Origin: Desulfobacteraceae bacterium
Lineage (GTDB): Bacteria > Desulfobacterota > Desulfobacteria > Desulfobacterales > Desulfobacteraceae
Reading direction: 5' to 3'
Assembly (NCBI GenBank): GCA_016744295.1
Contig: JADGEQ010000032.1
Location: forward strand, 1-64,000
DNA length: 64,000 bases
Part shown: piece after piece, positions 18,803 to 27,752 of the stretch
Position numbering within the stretch: position 1 is the first letter of the stretch
Layout: each line of letters starts with the position of its first letter
Program-made: the position numbers and the translations under genes
Notes under the pieces: generated by a model
Told to the model about the DNA's origin: nothing
Seen by the model: only the letters and a program-made list of their open reading frames with translations
Database searches by the model: none

Positions 18803-20059
18803 ATGATAGGCTTCGCTAAACATATATCTGTTCTGTCGCTGGTTCTGTGTTTTCTCTTTTTTTCCTGCGAAAGTCAGCCCCCCTCCTTTGAATGCACAGA
18901 CAGCATCGATTGTGTAAATATCGGTCCGGGGAAGCCCATTAAAATTGGTGTTCTCCAGTCTTTGTCCGGTAAAGTGGCCCCCCTGGGTCAAGAACAGATC
19001 CGGGGGCTTGAACTTGCCATTGACAAGCGAAAGGGCAGGATAATGGGGCACACCGTGACATTACAGGTGGAAGATACCGGGTGCACCAGTGAAGGCGGAG
19101 CCAATGCCGCCTTAAAGATACTGGCGGATCCCCAAACCATTGCGATTTTTGGAACAACCTGCTCCGGAGCCGCCAGAACCGCCGCCCATGCAATGTCCGA
19201 AGCTGGATTGACCATGATTTCCGGAAATAATAGTGCCCCTTTTCTGACATCCATTGGCGGAAAAAAAGCCAGAGACTGGCATTCCGGTTATTTCAGAACG
19301 TCAAACAATGAGGAAAATGCAGGAAAGGCTGCAGCGGTGTTTGCATTTCAAAAGCTTGGCATTCGCCGGGTTGCCACCATCAATGACGGGGATATCTATA
19401 CCCGGGGGCTGACAGGCGGGTTTAGCAAGGCCTTTGAAAAACTGGGCGGCAGGATTGTTTTGGATACCGCGGTCAACAAAGGCGAAAAGGTGATGCATCC
19501 GGTGCTGACCGCAGTGAAGAATGCCGGGGCCCAGTTGCTGTTTTTTCCCTTGTTTCAGCCCGAGGGCAATTTGATTCTCCTCCAGGCCGGACAAATTTCA
19601 GAATATGCCAATATTATTCTGATGAGCAACGGTGCCTTAATTGACAACTCTTTTATTCAGGATGTCGGGGACAAAGGAAGGGGGATGTACTTTGTCGGCC
19701 CTGCCGGGCCAAGGGGAGATGCGGTGGATGCACTGGCCCTTGAATACAGGACAAAATATAAGGCACCCCCGAGCAATAGTTATTATCTTAGCGCCTATGA
19801 TGCTGCTAGGCTACTGCTTGGTGCCATCGAAAAAGCAGCGGTTCAGGAACCCGACGGCAGCCTCCATGTCGGTCGCAACGCCCTGAGAAAGGGTCTTTAT
19901 GCAACCCGTGATTTTAAGGGGATTACCGGAGATCTGACCTGTGATCAATTTGGAGATTGCGCAAGCCCGGCCTTTAATATCTTGAGGCTGGATGATCCGG
20001 GCGCCGGGGTAAGTGCATTGATAGAAAATGTTATATTTACATATACACCCCTCAAGTGA
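18803..20059 (+). CDS. LivJ-type (branched-chain amino-acid class) substrate-binding lipoprotein
   Basis: A 418-residue type I periplasmic binding protein. The start at 18803 is chosen over an in-frame ATG at 18791 because GGAGGAGA lies between them. The N-terminus is a hydrophobic signal ending in LFFSC, a plausible though non-canonical lipobox. The fold shows IKIGVLQSLSGKVAPLG near the start and GTTCSGAARTAAHAMSEAG typical of Peripla_BP_6 proteins. No permease or ATPase genes follow; instead a transmembrane hybrid kinase starts 24 bases later. It may therefore present a ligand to that kinase rather than to a transporter. Confidence 0.85.
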   Translation: MIGFAKHISVLSLVLCFLFFSCESQPPSFECTDSIDCVNIGPGKPIKIGVLQSLSGKVAPLGQEQIRGLELAIDKRKGRIMGHTVTLQVEDTGCTSEGGANAALKILADPQTIAIFGTTCSGAARTAAHAMSEAGLTMISGNNSAPFLTSIGGKKARDWHSGYFRTSNNEENAGKAAAVFAFQKLGIRRVATINDGDIYTRGLTGGFSKAFEKLGGRIVLDTAVNKGEKVMHPVLTAVKNAGAQLLFFPLFQPEGNLILLQAGQISEYANIILMSNGALIDNSFIQDVGDKGRGMYFVGPAGPRGDAVDALALEYRTKYKAPPSNSYYLSAYDAARLLLGAIEKAAVQEPDGSLHVGRNALRKGLYATRDFKGITGDLTCDQFGDCASPAFNILRLDDPGAGVSALIENVIFTYTPLK

Positions 20060-20083
20060 GCTGGGTAGAGAATTGGCATTGCT

Positions 20084-22912
20084 ATGAATATACGGGATAG
20101 AATTTTTCAGTACTGGCAAAAAATGAGCATTACATCAAAATTTGCTTTGGGTGGCCGTCTTTTTCTTGTCCTCATTGTGATGGTTGCGGCCACGGGGTAT
20201 TTTTCTCTGCTCAATGTTAGGAAGGCAGACAAATCGATTCTTGTCAGTTCAGAAATACAGCGGCTGGTGCTGGAGATGGATCGCGGCAAGGAGAAATCCC
20301 ATCGCCTTTATTATACCTTTCTTTTAAAATATCCGGTTATTGGTTTTGAAGAGGCTCACCAGCAATATATCCAGCCCTCCATACGGCAGATTGCCAGGGT
20401 TATTAGGATCAGCCAGTCTTTGAAACATAAAATTGAACAGTCCAATGTGAGCATGGCGCTGCAAAAAAGCCATATTGATTTGAATTTATATCTGTCTTCG
20501 GCCAAGCGGTTTGCCCAAACCTCCATTGACTCTGTGGAACTGGTGACTGAACTTTCTGCACCCGCTAGGGGATTTGAGGCCCAGCTTGTGAAATCCCTGG
20601 GAGCTCTGGAAAAAGAACTTATCGGGCATGAAACCCTGTTGATCCTTTATCATGAAATGAAATCCCATATTCAGGAATATCGGATTGTCCGCAAGCGTTT
20701 TGTGATGCAGTCTGCCTTTAATGTCGCCTTTGCGCTTGACCGGCAAATTGGAAATGGGGGGGTAATCCTGGACGGACAGAAAAAGAAGAAAACTGTCAAA
20801 CTTTTGGATGCGAGCATGGATGTTGCCAAAAAAATTCTGGAAACCGATGCCAAAATAAAATCAATTGTCAATGATTTTTCCCTTCAGGAAAAAACCATGG
20901 GTCCCATATCAAATTCATTGGTTCGCCTGGCCATGGAGGAGGTGGAACAGGCCAGGGGTCGAATTGCATCCACCCACAAGGTGGCGGTAAGTTTCATGGG
21001 TGGTATTGCCTTGCTGGGCTTGTTTGTTGCGTTGGGCATTGGAAAGCTTTTGAATGTCGGCATCACTGAAAAGCTGGTTCGGTTGACAAAATCTGCCCGG
21101 AAGTTTCGGAAGGGAAACCTGGATGTTGTTGTGGATGAGGGGGGTGGGGATGAGATCGGGCAACTTGCCAACACCTTTAACATTATGGCTGCCCGTATTA
21201 ATGAACTTGTCCATGGGCTGGAATCTAAGGTTGAACAAAGAACAAGCCAGTTACAAAAATCAAATACAAAACTCCAAATGGAAATTGATGACCGTATAAA
21301 AGCACAAGCAAGATTGAAAGAAACCCAGTCGATACTCCAGGCAGCCCTTGAGAACAGTCAGGCGGGGATCCTCATCGCAGATGCAAAAAGTGGCAATGTC
21401 CGGTATATAAATGAGGTGGGGCTCAGCATCATGGGTGAATCCAGGGAAACAATTCCCCTTGAGTTTAATATTTTTACCTATGTTAGAAAATTTCAGGGGT
21501 ATGACCTTGATGGAAAACCCATCGAGAGAGGCGGGTATCCCCTTGCCTGGGTCATCAATCATGGGAAGCCCCTCAGTAAGGAATATTTAATCAAACAACC
21601 CAACATGCCGGATCGTTTTGTATGGGCAAATGCCTCTCCAATCATGAATGATCAGGGGGTTGTCCATGCAGGTATTTCCCTTTTTCTCGATATAACCAAA
21701 AGAAAAAAAGCAGAACAGGAAAAAGGAAATCTGGAACTCCAGCTTCGTCAGGTTCATAAAATGGAAGCAATCGGGACCCTTGCCGGCGGAATTGCCCATG
21801 ATTTTAATAATTTGCTTGCTGCAATCATCGGGTATGCAGATCTGGCGCAATTGAATATCCCCGACAATAACCCGGCAAAACTTCACATTGAAGCGGTTCT
21901 GAAAGCCGGTGATCGAGCGAAAAACCTTGTGCAGCAGATTTTATCGTTCAGCCGCAAGTCACAATTGGGACGTGTCCCGGTTCAGATTTCTCCGATTTTA
22001 AAGGAAGCAGTCAACCTCCTCAGGGCATCCATTCCCACCACAATTGATATTCGGATGGCGGTTGATTCAGACTGTAGATCGGTTCTGGCAGACCAGACCC
22101 AGCTTCACCAGGTGATTATAAACCTGTGTACCAATGGGGCTCAATCCATGGAAAAAGAGGGGGGCGTCCTTGACATCACCTTAACTCGTTGTGAAATTGA
22201 TCCGGCCCAAATCTTAGTCTATAAGGATTTGAAACCGGGACCCCATGTGAGATTGGCGGTGAAAGATACAGGGCACGGTATTGAACAACAAATTTTGGAA
22301 AGTATTTTTGATCCCTATTTTACCACAAAAAAGATAGGGAAGGGTTCAGGAATGGGACTGGCCATGGTTCATGGTATTGTAAAAAGGCACAGAGGGATGA
22401 TCCTGGTTGACAGTGTTCCGGGCAGGGGGACTGTGTTTCAACTTTTTCTTCCAGAGCTGCCCCCAGGGGATGATAAAATTGTAAATAAGGATGAAAATAA
22501 GGATGAAAAAAAATTACCGATGCCAACCGGCACAGAGCATATTTTGGTGGTGGATGATGAAGTGGCCATTGTCGATATGACCCGAATGAGGCTTGAACGT
22601 TTAGGCTACATGGTTACCAGCACAACAAACAGCATGGACGCCTTGGAATTATTCGGTCAGCATCCCCATCGCTTTGATCTTGTGATTACGGATCAGACCA
22701 TGCCCCTATTGACCGGAGAAAAGATGGCAAAAAAGATGATCCGCATACAAAATGATATCCCGATTATTCTCAGTACCGGATACAGTTCCAGGATAGATGA
22801 AAATAAAATTAAAGGCATGGGGATCCGGGCACTTCTAATGAAACCTGTGGCGATGAAAGAGCTGGCTGAATGTATTCGCCGGGTTCTGGGTGATCCAGGG
22901 GATCATCAGTGA
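20084..22912 (+). CDS. Membrane hybrid sensor histidine kinase paired with a binding protein
   Basis: A 942-residue hybrid kinase. Order: TM (~22-42), a long helical periplasmic region (~45-300), TM (~303-325), HAMP (~325-380), a coiled coil (~385-415), PAS (~415-545), HisKA with LAGGIAHDFNN (His ~571), HATPase with TNGAQSMEKEGG and DTGHGIE, a charged linker and a receiver (~818-935) with Asp in VITDQTMP (~870). The linker holds two 12-base repeats. Co-transcription with the LivJ-like lipoprotein upstream suggests a binding-protein-dependent sensor. Its core kinase resembles the kinase at 16.5 kb, so the two are probably paralogues. Confidence 0.92.
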   Translation: MNIRDRIFQYWQKMSITSKFALGGRLFLVLIVMVAATGYFSLLNVRKADKSILVSSEIQRLVLEMDRGKEKSHRLYYTFLLKYPVIGFEEAHQQYIQPSIRQIARVIRISQSLKHKIEQSNVSMALQKSHIDLNLYLSSAKRFAQTSIDSVELVTELSAPARGFEAQLVKSLGALEKELIGHETLLILYHEMKSHIQEYRIVRKRFVMQSAFNVAFALDRQIGNGGVILDGQKKKKTVKLLDASMDVAKKILETDAKIKSIVNDFSLQEKTMGPISNSLVRLAMEEVEQARGRIASTHKVAVSFMGGIALLGLFVALGIGKLLNVGITEKLVRLTKSARKFRKGNLDVVVDEGGGDEIGQLANTFNIMAARINELVHGLESKVEQRTSQLQKSNTKLQMEIDDRIKAQARLKETQSILQAALENSQAGILIADAKSGNVRYINEVGLSIMGESRETIPLEFNIFTYVRKFQGYDLDGKPIERGGYPLAWVINHGKPLSKEYLIKQPNMPDRFVWANASPIMNDQGVVHAGISLFLDITKRKKAEQEKGNLELQLRQVHKMEAIGTLAGGIAHDFNNLLAAIIGYADLAQLNIPDNNPAKLHIEAVLKAGDRAKNLVQQILSFSRKSQLGRVPVQISPILKEAVNLLRASIPTTIDIRMAVDSDCRSVLADQTQLHQVIINLCTNGAQSMEKEGGVLDITLTRCEIDPAQILVYKDLKPGPHVRLAVKDTGHGIEQQILESIFDPYFTTKKIGKGSGMGLAMVHGIVKRHRGMILVDSVPGRGTVFQLFLPELPPGDDKIVNKDENKDEKKLPMPTGTEHILVVDDEVAIVDMTRMRLERLGYMVTSTTNSMDALELFGQHPHRFDLVITDQTMPLLTGEKMAKKMIRIQNDIPIILSTGYSSRIDENKIKGMGIRALLMKPVAMKELAECIRRVLGDPGDHQ
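22484..22507 (+). repeat. Two 12-bp repeats in the kinase linker
   Basis: AATAAGGATGAA occurs twice in tandem, encoding NKDE twice between the HATPase and receiver domains. A similar short direct repeat (GATGGCTGGG, 13-base period) sits at 22911-22933 over and just after the stop codon. Confidence 0.85.
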
Positions 22913-23046
22913 TGGCTGGGATTGATGGCTGGGTGAAAAAAAGAATGACTCAGTCCATGGGATGTGGTATGGGAAGTCCTTTTTACAGGATGCACTTATT
23001 ATAAAACAATATAGAAGCTTAGAAAGTATACTAGGGAGAACCTCAG

Positions 23047-23424
23047 ATGCCTTCAAAAAATGATAACAATATCAGTCAAATTGTTTCCCAGGCTCATCAG
23101 AGCCAGAGAGATCGCGAAAAAACCTATCGGGAGCGCGCCCTCAAAATGTATCCGTGGATTTGCGGTCATTGTGCCCGGGAGTTCGATGGTAAAAGGCTCA
23201 AAGAGCTGACCGTGCACCATAAAGACCACAACCATGACAACAACCCCCCCGACGGAAGCAATTGGGAGTTGTTGTGTATTTACTGCCACGATAATGAGCA
23301 TTCCCGTGACCAGGTTGCCGATGCCTATGCTGAGGGACCGACGGACAGGACCCCTGACAATGATTTTACCGAAAATCCCTTTGCAGGTTTAGGGGATTTG
23401 ATGAAGGGGAAACTATCCGAATAG
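23047..23424 (+). CDS. yajD: HNH nuclease of the YajD family
   Basis: A 125-residue protein with an HNH/treble-clef zinc site: CGHC (~39-42), the catalytic stretch HHKDHNHDN (~57-65) and CIYCHDNEH (~77-85). Overall pattern and length match YajD, a conserved, poorly characterised HNH protein found outside mobile elements. The start at 23047 follows AGGGAGAA. It sits alone ahead of trmB; no intron or phage context is visible, so a homing nuclease is unlikely. Confidence 0.85.
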   Translation: MPSKNDNNISQIVSQAHQSQRDREKTYRERALKMYPWICGHCAREFDGKRLKELTVHHKDHNHDNNPPDGSNWELLCIYCHDNEHSRDQVADAYAEGPTDRTPDNDFTENPFAGLGDLMKGKLSE

Positions 23425-23449
23425 AGTATCGGGTGTCCAGGCGCTAACC

Positions 23450-24172
23450 ATGGCAAAGACAAAACTTCACAGATATGAACGCGTCAAGCACCTGCCCAAC
23501 GTGACGTTTTCCCGGTTGGGAGAATCAGAACCACCCGGGTTGTATCCCTGGGCCAAGGATTGCTATCAGGGCATGGAACGGGTTTTGGAACTGGGTTGCG
23601 GCAAGGGAGAGCATAGTCTTGGATTTGCCCAGGCCAATCCCCATAGGCTTTGCCTGGGAATCGACAGCAAGAGCCATCGGATCTGTGTCGGTGCGGAAAA
23701 GGCGATTGCCCAGGGGATTGAAAATGTGCTTTTCCTCCACGGGCGGATTGAGCGTATCCAGGAGTTCTTCAGGGCGCATTCCATCCATGAGATCTGGCTT
23801 ACTTTTCCTGATCCCCACCTCAAGAACCGGACCAGAAAGAACCGGCTGTCCGGGGCGCCGTTTTTAGACGCCTATGCCCGCTTGCTTGTCCCCGGGGGAC
23901 TAGTGCATTTAAAAACTGACAATGATCTGCTCTTTACCTATACCCGGGAATCCGTGGAATTATGGGGAGGGCGGGTGATCGCAGCCGCCGGGGATATTCA
24001 TGGACCCGATGCCTGTGGAAGCAATGCTTGTGGAAGTGATACCTGTACCGATATTCACACCTATGGTGACAGCCGATTTGGTGCCAGGCACATTGTTTCC
24101 GCCTTTGAAAAAAAGGCACGGGCCAAGGGATCAAGCATCAAATACATGGCATTTAAACTGGTTGAACAATGA
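23450..24172 (+). CDS. trmB: tRNA (guanine-N7-)-methyltransferase
   Basis: Methylates G46 in the variable loop of tRNAs using SAM. The SAM-binding motif LELGCGKGEHSL (~46-57), GIDSKSHR (~72) and the catalytic FPDPHLKNRTRKNR stretch (~122-135) are all present. The 240-residue length is slightly long because of a Cys/Gly/Ser-rich insertion near residues 187-200 encoded by 15-base repeats (24008-24049). The insertion lies in the C-terminal part and would add four cysteines to a surface loop. The next gene overlaps by ATGA. Confidence 0.92.
   Translation: MAKTKLHRYERVKHLPNVTFSRLGESEPPGLYPWAKDCYQGMERVLELGCGKGEHSLGFAQANPHRLCLGIDSKSHRICVGAEKAIAQGIENVLFLHGRIERIQEFFRAHSIHEIWLTFPDPHLKNRTRKNRLSGAPFLDAYARLLVPGGLVHLKTDNDLLFTYTRESVELWGGRVIAAAGDIHGPDACGSNACGSDTCTDIHTYGDSRFGARHIVSAFEKKARAKGSSIKYMAFKLVEQ
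24008..24049 (+). repeat. 15-bp repeats making a Cys-rich loop in TrmB
   Basis: Nearly three copies of a 15-base unit (GATGCCTGTGGAAGC type) encode DACGS, NACGS and DTCT. The frame is kept. The insertion is not part of the TrmB family core. Confidence 0.8.
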
Positions 24173-24840
24173 GTCATATTCATCAAATTGTAAGCCCTAC
24201 AGAAAAAAAGGGGAGGGTTTTATCTGAATCCGGGAAAACGCTGACACCTCCGGAACATTGGGACTTTCTTCCCGCGGGAGATGCCGCCGTCACCAAAGGT
24301 GTAAAGGGTATGGGGCCGGTATGGGTGGTACAGGTGCGAAAGGGGAAACGTTTGATTTCAAAGGGTATTTGGGCCAATGGGGCGGATATTCTGAACGCAA
24401 AAAATGAAATCCAGGCCAAAAGATCAACCCCTGAATATGCGAGACAGCGGGAAAGGGATTTGGCCCGGCGCAGCGCCAAGCAAGAGGCCTATGTAAAAGC
24501 GTTTTTTGCTGAAGTTGTTAAATTCTTAAATTTTCATCCTCGATATCAGAGGGAGGCAAGTCTTCTTGGGGAAAAAATCACTGCCCATGCCACCCCTGTC
24601 AGTAGCGGGACCGTGGCCAGAACCCGGAGAATTCCCATTGACAAGCGTGCCCAGGCCGCTGTTATTGCCTGGATGCGTCATAGGACAACTGCCTATGATT
24701 CAATGTCCATCCCGCTGGTAAAGGGGAAAAGAAGAGAGGTCCGCAGGGCATTGGCTGCAAAATCCATCATGATTTTGCAAGCCTACCGAGGGGGAGGGGA
24801 GATTGCCGATACCTGTCCTTTGAAAAAGGCCTTGGCCTGA
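24169..24840 (+). CDS. DUF2293-like protein
   Basis: A 223-residue basic protein coupled to trmB through an ATGA overlap. The C-terminal part (TRRIPIDKRAQAAVIAWMRH, then YD, EVRR and a closing AYRGG) resembles DUF2293, a domain of unknown function. The N-terminal half contains a WDFLPAGDAA segment and a long charged helix. A role in RNA or nucleic-acid binding would fit its charge and its position between trmB and a helicase, but nothing shows it directly. Confidence 0.65.
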   Translation: MSHIHQIVSPTEKKGRVLSESGKTLTPPEHWDFLPAGDAAVTKGVKGMGPVWVVQVRKGKRLISKGIWANGADILNAKNEIQAKRSTPEYARQRERDLARRSAKQEAYVKAFFAEVVKFLNFHPRYQREASLLGEKITAHATPVSSGTVARTRRIPIDKRAQAAVIAWMRHRTTAYDSMSIPLVKGKRREVRRALAAKSIMILQAYRGGGEIADTCPLKKALA

Positions 24841-25026
24841 ACATTTTGTCTTGATTGATCTTTAGGGCCGCAAGATTTATAACTTGAACGAAATTGCTTG
24901 CCTGGCCCATTATTGGAAAGCCTGGCCTGACCAGGTCCTGGAAATTATGGGACATTTTTGGTTAATTATGGTATAAGCCCAAGTGCTGTTGAAAATTTAC
25001 ATTTAAGAGAAAATTCAGGATAATTT

Positions 25027-26610
25027 ATGTCATTTGATGAACTTGGCCTTCGGGTCGAATTGCTTAAGGCCGTTAAATCTAAAGGGTATGCCACCCCCAC
25101 CCCCATTCAGAACCAGGTTATTCCGGCAATTCTTTCCGGGCGGGATATTCTTGCCCGGGCCCAGACAGGAACTGGTAAAACAGATGCATTTGCACTCCCC
25201 CTGGTCGAAATTTTGAGCCGCAATACCAGTAAGAGAAGACACCCCAGGGCCCTTGTTCTGGCTCCCACCCGGGAACTTGCTCTCCAGGTGGGAGAGAGTA
25301 TCAAGGCCTATGGCCGCCGGGTGTCCATTCGGTGCTCCGTGGTATACGGCGGGGTTAACATAGACCCCCAGATAGATAGATTAAAGCGGGGAATTGATAT
25401 TCTTGTGGCCACACCGGGCCGCCTTCTGGATCTTGCCGGACACAGAAATGTGAATCTTTCCCAGATAGCGTTTTTGGTTTTTGATGAAGCCGACAGGATG
25501 CTGGATCTGGGATTCAGCGGGGAGATCTCCGAGGTTCTGGAGCTGGTTCCAACAGATCGAAGAACCATGCTTTTCTCCGCCACCTACACCCAGCAGATTC
25601 GGAACCTTGCCAAAAGAATGCTGGTGGAACCGGAATATATCGAGGTGACACCCAGTAACACAGCAGCGGAATCCATTGTACAGAAGGTTCACCTGGTGGA
25701 CAGTCCCCATAAGCGCGATTTGCTTATCCATTTGATTACCAAGGGGCGCTGGAGCCAGATACTGGTTTTTGTCCGGACAAGATTCGGGGCAAACAAGCTT
25801 ACGGGAAAATTGCTTGATAAAGGAATATCCGCTGCTGCTCTCCACGGCAACAAGAGCCAGTCCTTTAGAACCCGTACCCTTAAAGAGTTCAAGAACGGCG
25901 AGATCCGCACCCTCGTGGCAACGGATGTGGCCGCAAGGGGGCTTGACATCAGTAACCTGCCCCATGTGGTGAATTACGATATGCCCGAAGTGCCGGAGGA
26001 TTATGTTCATCGCATCGGCCGGACCGGTCGGGCAGGCGTCAGCGGTATTGCTGTTTCCCTTGTCTGTCCAAAAGAAAGGGGGCATTTAAAGGCCATTGAA
26101 AAACTGCTTGGGCAAAAAATTCCCATGGAAGAGGTCAGCGGCTTTACCATTGGGGGGGAAGTGCCGGATTATGTTCTTTTGCGTCCCAATAATCCTTCCA
26201 GTGAAAAAAAGGCTAGTAAGGCCATTCGAGAGATTGTCGAGCAAAGAAAGATTTCAAAACAGCGGGGTAAGGCCCCCGAAGAAACCCCTTCCGACAAAAA
26301 GACCAAATCCAGATTTACAGGAAAAAATGACAAGCCCAGGAGCGCTGATAAATCCAGGAGCGCTGATAAATCCAGGAGCGGTGACAAATCACGGAGCAGT
26401 GACAGGTCTCGGAATAGCGACAAGTACTGGGATAGTGACAAGGGTCGGAATAGAGACAAGTACTGGGATAGCGATAAGCCCCGGAGCAATGACAAATCTC
26501 GGAGTAGTAATAAGCCCCGGAGCAGTGATAAGTTTGGAAAAAAATCGTCACGATCCGGATCCTTTTCACCGCAATCATCCAAAAAAGGTAATTCCAGAGG
26601 GCGACGATAA
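25027..26610 (+). CDS. DEAD-box RNA helicase (RhlE-like) with repetitive tail
   Basis: ATP-dependent RNA helicase for RNA remodelling, for example ribosome assembly or mRNA decay. Motifs: Q motif around PTPIQNQ (~24-30), Walker A AQTGTGKT (~46-53), DEAD (~153-156), SAT (~184) and HRIGRTGR (~327-334). The core ends near residue 385. The C-terminal tail is basic and, over its last ~90 residues, consists of eleven hexapeptides of the RSxDKS type (26338-26535), probably a disordered RNA-binding extension. Compared with most relatives, Walker A is followed by Asp (GKTDAF) rather than Ala. Confidence 0.93.
   Translation: MSFDELGLRVELLKAVKSKGYATPTPIQNQVIPAILSGRDILARAQTGTGKTDAFALPLVEILSRNTSKRRHPRALVLAPTRELALQVGESIKAYGRRVSIRCSVVYGGVNIDPQIDRLKRGIDILVATPGRLLDLAGHRNVNLSQIAFLVFDEADRMLDLGFSGEISEVLELVPTDRRTMLFSATYTQQIRNLAKRMLVEPEYIEVTPSNTAAESIVQKVHLVDSPHKRDLLIHLITKGRWSQILVFVRTRFGANKLTGKLLDKGISAAALHGNKSQSFRTRTLKEFKNGEIRTLVATDVAARGLDISNLPHVVNYDMPEVPEDYVHRIGRTGRAGVSGIAVSLVCPKERGHLKAIEKLLGQKIPMEEVSGFTIGGEVPDYVLLRPNNPSSEKKASKAIREIVEQRKISKQRGKAPEETPSDKKTKSRFTGKNDKPRSADKSRSADKSRSGDKSRSSDRSRNSDKYWDSDKGRNRDKYWDSDKPRSNDKSRSSNKPRSSDKFGKKSSRSGSFSPQSSKKGNSRGRR
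26338..26535 (+). repeat. Eleven 18-bp repeats in helicase tail
   Basis: Eleven in-frame 18-base units encode hexapeptides such as RSADKS, RSSDRS, WDSDKG and RSSDKF. The first two units are identical and later ones drift, which suggests recent growth at the 5' end of the array. Confidence 0.9.
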
Positions 26611-26625
26611 CAGATTTTCAATGTG

Positions 26626-26659
26626 CCATGGCGCGATTGAAGATTCAGTCGCTCCATGG
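26626..26659 (+). terminator. Long stem-loop after the helicase gene
   Basis: A 15-base-pair stem with an AGAT loop (26641-26644), one mismatch and one G-U pair, begins 16 bases past the stop. No T-run follows directly, so it may protect the mRNA 3' end or act as a weak terminator. Three further CCATGG palindromes lie in or next to it. Confidence 0.45.
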
Positions 26660-26739
26660 TCAGTCTCCCCATGGCGCCACTTCCATGGCCTGTCTGCATT
26701 TGCAATATACTTTTTTTATCATGGATTTTTTAAATTTTA

Positions 26740-26782
26740 TTGACAAAAATGAAGTTGATATCTTATATTGACAAATCGTCAA
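26740..26782 (+). promoter_or_regulatory. Candidate promoter and operator for the unknown three-gene cluster
   Basis: TTGACA at 26740-26745 and TATATT at 26764-26769 (18-base spacer) form a promoter-like pair. At 26768-26782, TTGAC and GTCAA flank AAATC, a perfect inverted repeat at the expected start. A second good -10, TATACT, lies at 26848-26853 but with a weak -35. The rest of the 26611-26949 gap shows nothing else. Confidence 0.4.
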
Positions 26783-26949
26783 TAGTCCTACTCCCCAAAA
26801 ATGCCTTGAGCACTTATTGTCTGGTTATAAACTGGTTCGATTGTTCCTATACTATTTTCTGATGCGAGGTTAAGTTTTTCAAAAAACGGCTCCCTGGCCT
26901 AGGACGAATTCCTGTTTTTAAACCTGATATATAAAAAAAGGAGGCAATT

Positions 26950-27741
26950 ATGGCAGATGGAACAAGTGCAGCAGTAACAGAGGCTGCCAGGTTAGATGAA
27001 ATTGGTTTTCCCGAGTTTACCTGTAAATTGATAACCGATGTGTTTGATGCTTTGGTGTCGGCTAACATAAGGCAGACAGAGGCCTATGTGGAGCTTTTGC
27101 GGGCGGTTTCCCAATCCCTGACCGAGTATATCAATAATACCAAGGATGACATTGACGGGGAACAGATTTTGCAATTTCTGGCCCGGGTGCTGCCGCCCGA
27201 TGATCCCGGTACTGCTGAAACCCCCACAAAAGTGGTTGATGGCGCTTCCCTTGCCGAGGCAGATGTCACTGCTTTGAATACTGCCTTGGCCTTACCTGAG
27301 GAGACTGTTCCCGGTGACAACACAGTTGCTGTAGCAGGTCCTTTGGACAAGAGCGGTGTAACTGCCATCATGGATGCGGTGGCCATCCGTCTAGCCGCCA
27401 ACAAGTATGATATTCTCAAAGAGATGGTTAAACAGGGCATTTTGCGCATTGTGGTCGAAAGCGGCAAAATTGAAACACGTCTAACCTTTACAACCTATGG
27501 GTCCAGTTTTTATCAGAAAAACAGCAGTTCCTACCACCGGGACAACTTCCGTTTCAAAGCAAAGGCAAGAACCGGTGGGTTGCTTTCCTTGTGGGGAAAG
27601 GCATCTGCCTCAACCTCCTATTCCAGTATTAATATCAGGACCACCAAGGAGACCCAGCGGGATATCTCCGGTAGCCGGGTGCAAATATTCGGTGGTGTGA
27701 CCCTTAATATTAAAACCGATTATCTGCCGCTGAGCCAATAG
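26950..27741 (+). CDS. Unknown protein A of a three-gene related cluster
   Basis: A 263-residue protein I do not recognise, with no signal peptide or TM. The start follows AAAAAAAGGAGG. The N-terminal region (~15-60) is helical and contains GFPEFTCKLITDVFDAL; the middle is acidic and Pro/Thr-rich (~75-125). A conserved block, MVKQGILRIVVESGKIETRL (~158-177), precedes a Ser/Gly/Tyr-rich, beta-like C-terminus ending in a VTLNIKT strand. The same two blocks recur in the next gene, so they are homologues. The layout loosely recalls the DUF2589-type small beta proteins, but I cannot establish that link. Confidence 0.7.
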   Translation: MADGTSAAVTEAARLDEIGFPEFTCKLITDVFDALVSANIRQTEAYVELLRAVSQSLTEYINNTKDDIDGEQILQFLARVLPPDDPGTAETPTKVVDGASLAEADVTALNTALALPEETVPGDNTVAVAGPLDKSGVTAIMDAVAIRLAANKYDILKEMVKQGILRIVVESGKIETRLTFTTYGSSFYQKNSSSYHRDNFRFKAKARTGGLLSLWGKASASTSYSSINIRTTKETQRDISGSRVQIFGGVTLNIKTDYLPLSQ

Positions 27742-27752
27742 GGGGAATGGGT

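Noticed and set aside
23047..23424. Homing endonuclease or mobile element from the HNH motif
   Set aside because: The protein matches the stand-alone YajD family, and there are no intron, intein, repeats or transposase beside it.
25381..26085. 234-codon minus-strand open frame
   Set aside because: Antisense to the DEAD-box helicase core; its codons mirror conserved helicase motifs and no ribosome site is present.
26169..26705. 178-codon minus-strand frame with Leu/Ser repeats
   Set aside because: Its repeats are the complement of the helicase tail array, so the protein is a by-product.
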